This document shows positions 45,344 through 56,150 of a stretch of 62,000 nt of DNA, piece by piece. Source of the DNA: Symsagittifera roscoffensis (taxonomy: Eukaryota > Xenacoelomorpha > Acoela > Convolutidae); NCBI RefSeq assembly GCF_963678635.1, contig NC_087063.1:28408599-28470598 (forward strand). The letters are read 5' to 3'. The translations under genes and the position numbers were made by a program. The notes under the pieces are model-generated. The model was not told the origin of the DNA and did no database searches. It saw only the letters and a program-made list of their open reading frames with translations. The number at the start of each line of letters is the position of its first letter. Position 1 is the first letter of the stretch.

Positions 45344-47442
45344 CATTGAACAATCACAAATAAATAACCTACAACACTTCCCACATTACTTAGATTGCCA
45401 CAATAATCACTACGAAGTTGATCTACTTGGAACATCAACTTTCAAACCAATTCCATACTCACAATGGATAAAAAATAACACCCAACAAAAACGAATAAAA
45501 CACCACTCAAATAAAAAAGACCTTTTTCCGTTAATTGAAAAAGAAAATTTAACTGATAAATTAAATTTATTAGGACCACAAACAAATGATTCAAAATACA
45601 CAATAAAACAAGTTTTTGACCTCCATGACCCACTTGACACAATTTCCTTATCTAAATTAGAAATTGAAATTATTTTTCTCCCTCCAACAGATAAAATTAC
45701 AATTAATATCTTCAAACAATATCAAAATCTTGACCCAGTAATTAGACAACTAAAATCATGGCACAAAAAAACAAAACTAAGCCCGTAAAAGCAAATACCA
45801 AAATTTTAGGAAATGAAACACTCCTACGATATTTCCGAAAATTTAATAATACAACAATTAATGAAAACATAGACCTTCTTGAATATCAATTAAATGATTC
45901 TACAGTTCCCTGTCTCCCTTTAAGTATGATTCTAATAGCTTTTAACATTTCACATACACAAAACATTAAAGGACACTCTGGATCAGAGAAAACGTATTCA
46001 AATTTTACACAAAATTTTCATTTCCCAAATGCACCAATTTGGATAAAAGTACTATGCAATGATTGTATAGTATGTCAGCTAAATAAACCTTATCCAAATC
46101 AAAAACAAATAGCACAAAAACAAGATTTTAAAGGACAAAGTTTATATTTTAACCACCGTATTTCATTCGATACAAAAGGACCAATTTCACCATCCTCTGA
46201 AGGAAACTCCTACATTATGGTAATTGTTGATGCATTTACGCATTATGTAGCACTCAACCCAGTACCACATTGTAACGCTTAATATGCTTACACAACACTT
46301 TATGAACACTGGATAGCTAAATTCGGATTACCCGAAATCTTAGTTACAGACAACGGTACAGAATTCATAAACAATGAAATTATCACACTATGTTATTTAT
46401 ATAACATTAAGCACAAACCGCGTACATCTCATGCACCTTGGACAAACGGTTTAGTCGAAGGTATGAACCGTTCACTACAAGAATATCTTAGATGTATCAT
46501 AAATGGAAATGATACAAGATACACAGAATGGTCAGCAGATGTAAAATTATTTCCCTTAGCATATAATTCACAAATTACGACAACTCTAGGAATGTCATCA
46601 TACGAAATCGTTTTTGATAAAAAGCCACGTAAGCCAATTATGTTTACAGCAAACTCTCATAAAAACGCACAAGGTCATTGCCAACCGAATAAAGACTCAG
46701 TTTTTTATAACCTACCTTTACACACGCATGATGAAGATCATTTTCATCACCCACAAATCCTTAAATTAGCCTCCGGTACACACACCGAATGGATTTTAAA
46801 TAGAGATAAAAAACACAATGAAAATTACCAAAGAGTAACAAAAAAATTGTTACAAAGGCAAAATATAAATGAACAAATAAATTCACGCTTTACACCAGCC
46901 TCAGATTTAAAAATTGGAACATTTGTCTTAATTTTAATACACAAAAAGGAATTTCTAAAAATTTACAACCCCGTCGCAAAGGACCATACCAAATAATCGC
47001 CAAACCCACTGACGTAACATATAAAATCTTCGATTCAGACCAAAAAGAAATTGTTCAACTTAGAAACAATCTATTGCCTTACTACCCAAAAGAATATGCA
47101 CTACGCGAACTAACTCAATTATATTCTTTCACAGGTTTAAAAGTTATTCAAAATCACCCACATACGGAAAATGAAATAAATAAACAAAATGACTTTCACC
47201 TTGAAAAACAAAATAAAAAACCAACAACAACCCAAAACAATACAAAAAAGCTAGATCAAAAAACACCTCAAAAAGAAAGGAAAAATAGAAAAATGATAGA
47301 AAAAATTATTCCACAAGAACAAGTCGAGAAATCAGAACTTAGAGAGTCATCACCACTTAGAAATCAACCACGTAAAAACTACAAAACATTAATCCCACAA
47401 TCTAAAATATTAAAGAAAGTTGAATTTCAAAAACAGCTTTAA
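45344..47442 (+). pseudogene. pol: integrase with GPY/F module, broken
   Basis: The linker at 45344-45780 ends at a TAA near 45786. The next part (45758-46282) carries the zinc-binding segment (HTQNIKGHSG then CNDCIVC) and the first catalytic Asp (SFDTKGP). After a single in-frame TAA at 46280-46282 the same frame continues with VTDNGTEF (second Asp) and NGLVEGMNRS (Glu), completing the DDE triad. A frame change near 46965 leads to RRKGPYQII, the GPY/F module of many Gypsy integrases, and a Lys/Gln/Asn-rich tail ending at 47442. Integrase joins the DNA copy to the host chromosome. Confidence 0.92.
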
Positions 47443-48007
47443 TTTTAAAATTAATAATATTTGCACCTCTGAAACATTTTGAAACATCTTGCAGCAATTC
47501 TAGTTCAAAATTAGCCAATAGGATTCATTCAATCCGTCACCTTCTATAACTCTAACACAAACCAATTAGACGAAAGATATTAAACTCCAGGCATATCTAT
47601 AACTATAACTTTACAACCTCCAGGTCAAAAATAAGCAAACCACTCAAACTTGAAAACTAAAATAAATACCACCATAATATCATAACCCTCCCTTATCTAA
47701 TAACGCAAAGATCAACAATATTTTCCCAACTCAGACCTCAAAAACCCCCCAAACAAAAATGTTAAATTAGCCTAAAGTAAAAATACGACCATATTAATTT
47801 AGCCTAAAGTACAAAAATCTCAAAAATACCCCAGATCACCTGACAAATAAAAATACAGCAAAGAAGACCTTCCGAACACCATAAAACTCGCCCCCAACAA
47901 CTTTTCACAAAACTCAACCACTTGTCAAAAAATCAATAAATAATTCGACCACACTTGAAAATTGCCCCAAACAACAAAAAATATTCTACCAAGAAGCCAT
48001 TTCTTAA
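47443..48007 (+). other. Non-coding gap between pol and the small ORFs
   Basis: No open frame of note. A short duplication (ATTAGCCTAAAGTAAAAATA and ATTTAGCCTAAAGTACAAAA) lies at 47763-47820. It could hold a splice acceptor for envelope transcripts, but none stands out. Confidence 0.35.
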
Positions 48008-48235
48008 ATGCTCTTATCTCGATCAGTCAACACAATTTTCAACATTTTCATAAACTTTTTAACAATACTTAAACTTTTATTCAAATTTCTCTTTGATACT
48101 TTTGAAGCTTTTATAATAATTTTAATCATTTTTTGCAATATTTTTTTAATTTTCTACTCCCTATTTGAAATATATCTCCAACTTTCCCAAGTCATTGACC
48201 ATATTCACAGGTACGAAAACCCAAAGTTTATTTAA
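48008..48235 (+). CDS. Small hydrophobic ORF 1 (75 aa)
   Basis: ATG at 48008, TAA at 48233-48235. The product is almost wholly hydrophobic: FNIFINFLTILKLLFKFLF and FIIILIIFCNIFLIFYSLF could each span a membrane, with a charged tail (DHIHRYENPKF). It is intact. It lies between pol and the envelope region, where retroviruses and mononegaviruses sometimes keep small membrane proteins. No family is recognised. The A/T-rich codons make chance hydrophobicity possible, since TTT and ATT dominate. Confidence 0.5.
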   Translation: MLLSRSVNTIFNIFINFLTILKLLFKFLFDTFEAFIIILIIFCNIFLIFYSLFEIYLQLSQVIDHIHRYENPKFI

Positions 48236-48424
48236 ATGATACAAACCATTTTTTGTAGAACAGATATTTTTTTACTGTTTGTAATTTTTATAACATTTTT
48301 ATCATCCCTAATATTGACAATATGCAAATGTATAAAGAAGGCAATCATAACATTCGCCTTAGCAACAATCTTTTTAATTCTTTTTCTTGAAGAATACTAC
48401 AATAAACATAAATTTTTTCACTAA
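48236..48424 (+). CDS. Small hydrophobic ORF 2 (62 aa)
   Basis: The ATG follows the previous TAA without a gap and in the same frame, so the two could once have been one 138-residue ORF, or be linked by readthrough or reinitiation. It has two hydrophobic stretches (FLLFVIFITFLSSLILTIC, then AIITFALATIFLILFLEEYY) around CKCIKKA. Probably a membrane peptide if expressed. Function unknown. Confidence 0.5.
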   Translation: MIQTIFCRTDIFLLFVIFITFLSSLILTICKCIKKAIITFALATIFLILFLEEYYNKHKFFH

Positions 48425-48549
48425 AAGAAATCAATCAAAAAACCCTCAAAAATTGCTAACCAACAATCACACAGTCAGTCTTCACCGACAACATCCCAGG
48501 AAAACCCGACAATACCTACAACTACCCAAAACCCCCAAACATCTAACGA

Positions 48550-49560
48550 ATTTCTTTCCAAGATAACCCATACACTTTTGAAGAGCGACAAGCTCGCTTA
48601 TCTGAACCATTAGAACCAGTTTAGCGACAGGCACCTCTAAGTGAACCAACATATAACTTGTACAAAACACTACCACAAGAATTAAGTAAAATAAGAAATA
48701 TTAGTCAAAACCAAAATACAGTTGAAATAAATAGACAAATTATACATCCACGACGAAATAGAAATTTTCAAACCCCCCGAGTTCATTTTGATATACCCCA
48801 ATCCCCATCACCAAGTACTCCAGAAAACCCAATAAGCATATTACCGGAAACCCCTACACTTCTTTCACAACGTAGCACCTCAAGTATACCCTCAGATTAC
48901 TTAGGTTCAACACAAACATCTGAACAAATACGTGAAAATCCCTTTAACCTCCCAAACCAAACATCACGACTACCATATTGGACAACACAATCATTCACAC
49001 AAGGTGAACCAAATTTAATAAATGACCCAATAGATATTTCTACGGATACAACAACATCATCATCACTACCAGAAACATTATCACTACCGTCAACACCATC
49101 AATAAGCCAGATTTCACCGACGCCTTTCCCCCTAAATTTTCCAAATAACCTCGAAGCTAGATATCGAGAACAATCATCAACAAATATCCCTTTAAGATTA
49201 GACTGGAACACGTTCACAGCACCCCAACCATTATTTGGACAACACCCGGAAAGTAACCGACTCCACAACTGGGCACTCCATAGACTACAGTATAGACAAG
49301 ACATCCACGAAGACATTCGTGACCATAACATCCAAATACTCCAACAAAATAGTCTACAATTAAAATTTGAAATTACGGTTAAACTAAACAACATTGCTCA
49401 ACATCCTTACCCATTAAACCCACAAAATATAACAGCTCAATCGCTACCACCACCATTTATAACAACTGAAGTAATATATAAATACGACAGATATACCAAA
49501 AAGACAATTGATTACATCACATTTTATAACCCGTACTCAGGATTATCATGTATATTCTAA
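48550..49560 (+). pseudogene. Pro/Ser/Thr-rich ORF before the envelope
   Basis: The frame is open from about 48547 with a TAG near 48622, then uninterrupted to TAA at 49558. No convincing ATG start is visible, so it may be reached by splicing or be 5'-broken. The first two thirds are disordered and rich in Pro, Ser, Thr (for example SPSPSTPENPISILPETP). The last third looks folded (WALHRLQYRQDIHEDIRDHN, then ITVKLNNIAQHPYPLN). Its end overlaps the envelope ATG by 13 bases. No family recognised. Confidence 0.5.
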
Positions 49561-52218
49561 AAATATTGATATTTCTCCAACTCCTTTTTCTAATAATCTC
49601 CGATCAGAACACAAATCCTTCTCCCCGCACAGGACCCCAGGACTTATTAGTAACACACTACGATTGTGAAGAAAATGAACAAAAAACACTACACAAATAT
49701 GCAATAAATCAAGTATCACAATGCGAAACGAAACCACAAGCTATAGAAACTACAAATGTAATAGCGACACTATATTCAAAAGCCCGAGCAACAACAGTCA
49801 TAGGATATAAATTTACAGCAACATTTTCCGAAAAGAAAGTACATTGTTCACAAGTTTCAAACGGAAATAAAAACCGACTTGACCACGAATCATTCTACCA
49901 AAGTAATTTAGAACGACTTCTACATCTAAATCCCGATGATTGTAAAAACGAGCTACTCAGACTAAACATCACAAGAAATAAAAACACCGACAGAAAAATA
50001 GTATATTTTCAAGTCTTTGCCGATTCTGTACACCAAGCAGAACTTGAAAGATATCAAGGACATATAAAACTAGATGAAAAATACCCATACAACGGCGCAC
50101 ACGGAAAATTAACTTATGACATACACGATAAGCACTGGATACCACACATTGGTATAAATAACCATCAAACTGCAAAGCAGACACAAAAAATAAAGGATAT
50201 CAAGAAATAATGCTTTTCGATTGGAAAATACAACTCGAAAAAATACAACTCACACGAGATTTATCCGACAACACAATGATCTATCAAGGAATTAGACTAA
50301 CCTGTAAAAACGATCAAGGTTATTAAGATCCTACAAAACGGACACAAGCAACAATTGTTTGGTTTCCCGAAGATACATGTACAACATTTCAAGTAGCAAA
50401 AATACACGCTCGAATGATAAAATTTCACGAAAAAAATTTTATACAATCAATTCCATATGAACAAGTCAATCCATCACGAAAACAAAGTACTTATTTTCGA
50501 AATATCCAAAATATAGAAAATAAATTAACACGTTTTCAAATATATCAAGAAACAGAAATCGCATGCAAATACAGAAACCCACTTCACAAAACACAGTATT
50601 CTGAAATATTAGTTGAATACGAAAAAGGTTTCGACATGACCACTGGAAAAAAAACGACCCTTATGCCACAGGTCATCCTCTACACAAAGGAACATCATAT
50701 ATACCAGTTAACTTTCAAAAAAGTAATGGTCAACCTGGTGGACATCTAAAGCCACATGACACTAGAAGCTTACTTTTACAAGAACTATCACTAATGAATA
50801 ATTCTTATTTTGTCAATATCCACTATGATATCCACTTAGATATGAAGTTAGACTACACGATTAGTCAAATTTTTCAAGAAATGTCACTCTTCGAATTAGA
50901 AACACTTCACCAACTATGCGAATTAGAAAGGACACAAATCCTACAATCACTTGCACTAGCAGTGTTAAAAATACCCTACGCAGGATATTTACTATCAGGA
51001 AATAGATCAAATTTTCTAGACTACGAAGGAAAAATTTTATATTTTTATACTTGGTATACGTGTACCAAAAAAGTATCACCACTATATGTTTTTGAAGATA
51101 AACGATGCTATAAAAGAATCCCTATCTTTTATAAAAATAAAGTACATTTTGTTGACACACTTTCAAGACGAACATATTTTTGGGATACCGCAGTCCCATG
51201 TGGATCAAAAACTAGCCACAATGTCGTACAATTGAACCCTGATGAAGATAAATATTATCTTCTTACCCCATACCCCACGTTAATGCAATCTTTCAAAAAA
51301 TTTTCACCCGAAAGCATCAGAGCTATTGCTCGTAATCCAAATATTGATTTACAATCAATTGGAATATATTCAAAATCCGATATCCAACACCACATTAGAA
51401 CACAACAATTCCGGGAATTATTAACACAAATGGACACTATACAAAGACAATCAATTGACCAAAACTTAACCAAACTTGCCGAAACCGCAGGATTTGCAGA
51501 TATCTATACACAAGATTATAGCGGATATTTTAAAGACATTAAAGACTATATATATCTAAACGGTGAAAAATACAGACCACAAGATATTTCACCTATAAAT
51601 ATTTTTAGCTTTGTTACACTAAAAAATGAAATTCTCGATTTTCTAGGATGGCCCTATTACATCTTAGAAAAATTAACTATCCTATACGCAATGTTTAACT
51701 TTATAGGATTTCTTTTTTCACTCTTAAAAGGAATCTATAACACATGCGCTATACACACACAAGTAAATAGACAAGCAAAAGTAGCACGCATACTATTTGC
51801 AGGATTTTTTGGAATTTTTTCATCATCAATTAACAAAATTCTTCTAGACGCACAAATCAAAGAATATAATAACATAGAAGTAACGCTTACAGCACCACAG
51901 TTGCCACCCCTACCACATAACCATCCATTATCCTTAGTCCCACGTAATTTCCGAAACCTAGCAATAACACATAACCCAAATTTTAGACCAAACCTATCGC
52001 AAAGTCCCATACAACATATAATGACACATCATTCACAAGATGATAATAAATATGAACAAATTATAGAACAACCCCATACCACCATCATTTTCTTAGCCCA
52101 TGATGAGCCGACAACTTGGATCCCTACACCGCTCAAATTCCCATCCAACCAACCTCAACACTCCAATCACAATAATCCCACTTTTTGCTTTCCCGCCACC
52201 CGATTTTCCAACAATTAA
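49548..52218 (+). pseudogene. Envelope-like glycoprotein, broken into several frames
   Basis: An ATG at 49548 opens with a clear signal peptide (ILKILIFLQLLFLII). Its ectodomain start has THYDCEENEQ, then further Cys (SQCET, VHCSQV, DDCKN). That frame ends at 50210. A second frame (50211-50749, stop near 50323) includes IVWFPEDTC. A third (50794-52218, 474 codons) has Cys at residues 42, 90, 105 and 136, RCYKRIPIFYKN, HFVDTLSRRTYF, TPYPTLMQSF, and hydrophobic segments at about 288-318 and 333-350, followed by a tail of about 120 residues. The pattern recalls chuvirid (Jingchuvirales) glycoproteins, which some retroelements have captured; this assignment is from memory of family patterns, not a search. 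This copy cannot produce an intact protein. Confidence 0.6.
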
Positions 52219-52231
52219 TATAACATCAAGC

Positions 52232-53910
52232 ATGAATTCGGATACTAATTCAGATATTTCAGTTTTATACTCCATTTCACATTTTAATAACCCTAATATA
52301 GAAACCCCTGACGAATTTGCAGACTCCGAACCATCTCCATCCAATAATTTTCAAACCAACTCCTCAGTTTTTTCAAAGCCCCCTTTTCGACCGATCCCAC
52401 TAAATAATCCACTCCCGCCCGTTTCTACTCCCTCTTATGCTTCACAAGTAACCCCAACCTATTCTCCATTTCATTCCGACCGATCATCTAATTCTCCCAA
52501 TACTCCCCAAATCTCCCAAGAACTCGATAATTTTATCACCCTACAACAACAGCTAATACACCCTAACACCCTCACTATAAATCAAATTTCATCCACAATA
52601 GAATCCTCAAACCCACCTACTCCTACACCCTCCTCAGCTTATACTGCATCATTAGCACAATCATCCACATCCACCGAATCATCAAATAGCAATTACCGAG
52701 CTTATCGCACTTTCAAAAGAAAACTCCCAAACCATCCATTCCCGACCAAACCAGGAACAGCCTGCGAGTATATTAATCATCCACACCACACCAACACGAA
52801 AGATTTTCTAGCAATCACCTTACCCTCATTCCCACAATATACTTTAAACACACCTAACGACACTAACGACACACGTAGTTTTGTAGATGAACATGTTTTA
52901 ATACCTACACTTCATTGGACAGCATATTACCATTTTACTAATCCACTTTGCCTGCCACTATCTAATACTCATAACGATATAGAAAAGAATAAAGATATGC
53001 TGTATCGACTCACCACACCACTAACACATAGACAATTTACTTATATAGGATATAAAAAATCACTAAAAACATTCACTGCACCCCGAGCTAACGAATTTAC
53101 AATAGAATATTACGACCATAATATCATCCGAACTAATCAAGACCAATTTTTAGATGACGACCGCTTCGCTAACCCACAACTAACAAAAAATTCTTCATCA
53201 AAACATCATATGTATTCACACTTAATATTTTTGATAGAAAATATGATCACATCATTTCTGAAGCACTAACTGATATGCAAGCTCACGAAAGTTTTAAAGA
53301 AAAATTTCAATTATTTTCACTAACTTTTCACTTCCTTGCACCACATGAACGCGATTTGCACTGTTCACACGACATTATGTTACGCACTAAACAGACTCAC
53401 ACATATACATACTATCGCTTCATACAAAATCATTTTGATCTACATACTCCATCAAGACAACCACACTATCGTTTTCAGTTTCTTAACTCGAAGTACACTT
53501 GACCATTTTTTCTAAACTTCACCTATTGCATCAAAGATACTAACCTACACGGCATCCTCCGCAATTATGACCCAGTAACACAAATGCATATATTTTGTCT
53601 CATCACGAAGACCTTTAATGCCGAAGAACCCAGACCCTTCCTTATCCCACATGAATTTATCCAACCTATAGAAATCTCTATATTAGAATTTATTCACAAT
53701 ACTAAATATAATCACAAAATATAAAACCTCATTCAAAACACACCTTATGAGTTTGCAGTAGGCACCGAAGAACTAAAAACCATTAAAGCACTTCAACTGC
53801 TTTGGCCACTGCTCCAAACTAAAAACATCATTCGCATACTAGCAAAATTACTAACAAATTCAGACGTAATACGCGACATCTTCCCCCACGGCTTTTTCCC
53901 CGACGATTAA
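52232..53910 (+). pseudogene. Unrecognised 3' accessory ORF (~560 codons, broken)
   Basis: An ATG at 52232, 14 bases after the envelope stop, fits as a start (the frame is open back to 52100, overlapping the envelope). The first 200 codons are Ser/Pro/Thr/Asn-rich and disordered. The rest looks folded (VLIPTLHWTAYYHF, RQFTYIGYKKSLKTF). A frame change near 53215 moves to a second frame that runs to TAA 53908, with stops at 53500 and 53722 (contains FSLTFHFLAPHERDLHCSHD and LQLLWPLLQTKNIIRIL). It ends three bases before a perfect splice donor. I recognise no family. It could be an accessory or regulatory protein of the element. Confidence 0.5.
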
Positions 53911-53913
53911 CAG

Positions 53914-53990
53914 GTAAGTATAATTTACAAATATTCTTAACTAATAAATTTAAATTAATACTAACCGTTCTTTACTCATGTTTCTTTTAG
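53914..53990 (+). other. Well-formed 77-bp intron near the element's 3' end
   Basis: CAG|GTAAGTATAA donor at 53914, branch-like TACTAAC at about 53959-53965, and TTTCTTTTAG acceptor ending at 53990. It follows directly after the stop of the 3' ORF. Either the transcript is spliced in its 3' UTR, or the final ORF joins a downstream exon from an alternative frame. Confidence 0.65.
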
Positions 53991-55496
53991 ATTTTTAGTC
54001 TTCATACCACGATCATCTGAAAAAAAAAACAGAAAACAAAAATGAAAAAATGAACTTGTTAAAATTATTCGAAACTTCATTAAAATTTTTCACAAGATAA
54101 TCTGATAAAATTCATACCAAATGTAGTAAATTAATTTATAAATTATTCCCCCATAAAGCAGTAAATTTAAATATGATGAAAATTTATAACTTTAAATTTC
54201 CCCCAAAAACTAGCAGTAAAATTGAAATTCTATGTAATAAATTGATAAAATGAAAATGCAGTACTAACCTTGTGATATTTTCATTCACTCGCACAGGATT
54301 TCTATCCAAACTCGCACAGCTCGCCCACGAAGAATTGTTTAAATAATGAATTTCAGTTTCAAGTTTTCACACTCAACAACTCTAACATACGATAACAAGT
54401 TTCAAACTTTCCTTTAACCCGGTTGGAAAGGAATTATATACTAAACCAAACTAACTAACGCAGCTTACTAAACACCACAAATCATAAAATAACAGCATGA
54501 CTAAGAAAAGAAAACCAATGGTACCCAAACCGGATTAACCCAGTTTAAAACTGGATAATTTATTCTTTTGAAGACTATTATAAAGTCTAAGAAAGAAATA
54601 ATAAAACACAAAAAAGTCGAAAGACAAACCCATAACAAAAACAATTTGATTTTTGAAAAAAGGAGATAACCAAAGGAACATAAAAAAGACCAACATAAAA
54701 CGTTATCACATAACAGGACTTCTCAAAGAAACCGCACGAAATCATACTCCCACTCCTGGCCTAAACCACCAGAGAGGACGTCCTGGGCATGCTCTATAGC
54801 CTGCCTAACCCACCGCGCTACATCCACGCTTTGTGACCACACTTCTATTTTTAATAAGAGGTACTCAAGGGTGAGTAACTCTTCAAAATAACCGAACTAA
54901 AACAAAATGCTTTTGTGAAAACAACTAACTAAATTCAAAATTAAAAAACTGAACTAATAAAAATTTTATAAAATGTAAATCATACCTTGCAGTATATAGA
55001 TCAGCACACAAAAACAAAGACGAACATTCAAAGACAAAATGACCCCACTACACTCGAACAAGAATGGCTAACCACAACCGATATGCCGTCCACAATCACA
55101 ACTCAAAGGATTTAGAGTACGACTTGACTTCGCAGAAAAGGACTTCATTGAACTAGACCAATGACCACCTCGATGTTCAAGTATACGTACAGATCAGAGT
55201 TACAAGGCATCCCCTCCACGCACAATCTCCACGCCATTCCCAGACGAAGTTGAACACAAAACAAGTTCTCTACATAATACAGAAAAACCCGTCATAGCAA
55301 ACCATTTTGAAATCAAATTGATTTGGTTGGGAAACACAGTCGTTATCACAAGAAGACACAACGATTGATGCCCCTAACTCCAGCGTCCTGGAACTTCTCT
55401 AACAAGAGGAACTGGACAAGAATACGATGTTCGCCAAATACCAACGTTCATCATCCATCCCTTGAATTGCAGAAAGATAATTCTAAAAAACTCTGT
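53991..55496 (+). other. 3' untranslated region of the LTR element
   Basis: About 1.5 kb without a convincing ORF. It holds small hairpin-forming strings such as ACCCAGTTTAAAACTGG (about 54539-54555). A 65-codon frame at 55323-55520 crosses the LTR edge and is rejected as coding. Confidence 0.5.
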
Positions 55497-55510
55497 AAAA
55501 CCCGGATGGG
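55497..55510 (+). other. Putative polypurine tract
   Basis: AAAACCCGGATGGG ends exactly at the 3' LTR start. It is weaker than usual because of the CCC. Confidence 0.5.
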
Positions 55511-55920
55511 TGGAACTTGATCTAAACTACATTTTATGATTGGATAAATTAGATATTTTACCACTGTAAAGTATTTAATATTAACCAATCATGATCCATC
55601 TAACTAACAACCCACTTATTTGTAAGTGCTGAAATTACTTGTAATTTCAGCACCAGAGAGATTTGAATTTAACTTAGAAATTAGTTGTCTCTCCAAGAGA
55701 ACTTCAGCAGCCGCAACAAACCAGTATACCCTAGATCTATTGAGCCTAGCAGAGACTAGTTAAATACCCTGAGACTAGAAAGTATAAGAGTAAGATTAGG
55801 ATCGGTATTAGACTAAGAAGTTGCACGAATCTATCCGGCCGAAAATAAGATAGCGTGACGAGCAGACGGTGTACCTTATCCGAAATTACTCTATGAGTTA
55901 ACCACATCGGACCTAACTCA
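55511..55920 (+). repeat. 3' LTR (410 bp)
   Basis: TGGAACTTGATCTAAAC to GGACCTAACTCA. It contains a perfect 13-bp inverted repeat with a 2-base loop at 55626-55653 (GTGCTGAAATTAC and its complement) and the 22-bp segment absent from the 5' LTR. Confidence 0.95.
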
Positions 55921-56150
55921 TAAAGTCGCGCAGATTTTTCTGTCGCACAGAGTCGCAACATGTCCATTTTGAGTCGCAATGTTTGCAACATACCTTTTTT
56001 GGGCAGCGCAAAGTCGCATAAAACTTCATCGGTCGCTCAAAGTTGCAACATACCGATTTTGAGTCACAATGGTCGCAACATACCCGATTTGGGTAGCAAT
56101 GTTCGCAACAAACATATTTTGAGTTGCAATGGTCGCAGCAAAATTCCCCG
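55921..56150. repeat. Degenerate GTCGCAA short repeats (right side of insertion site)
   Basis: GTCGCAACAT, GAGTCGCAATG and GGTCGCAACATACC recur every 15-30 bases, continuing the tract that ends at 37063. The first four bases are the target duplication. Confidence 0.88.

Larger units (their letters stand above)
37064..55920 (+). mobile_element. 18.86-kb Ty3/Gypsy-type LTR retrotransposon with envelope-like gene
   Basis: Bounded by LTRs beginning TGGAAC and ending CTAACTCA, with a 4-bp TAAA duplication at 37060-37063 and 55921-55924. The order protease, RT, RNase H, integrase is that of Ty3/Gypsy. Typical members are 5-10 kb; the extra length here is a 1.75-kb leader and more than 6 kb of accessory and envelope-like ORFs after integrase, plus a 1.5-kb 3' untranslated region. 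The coding strand is A-rich and T-poor, unlike the flanks. Numerous in-frame stops and shifts make this copy defective. Hand comparison of the LTRs shows about nine substitutions, mostly transitions, and one 22-bp indel, so insertion is fairly recent. Confidence 0.96.

Noticed and set aside
43545-46300. Reassigned stop codons as the explanation for in-frame TAA and TGA in pol
   Set aside because: Stops of all three kinds and several frameshifts occur, and the host sulfotransferase exons read normally with the standard code. Decay explains them.
48897-49394. A 165-codon minus-strand frame under the Pro/Ser/Thr-rich ORF
   Set aside because: It is antisense to a T-poor coding strand, which rarely gives stops on the opposite strand. 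No motif is present.
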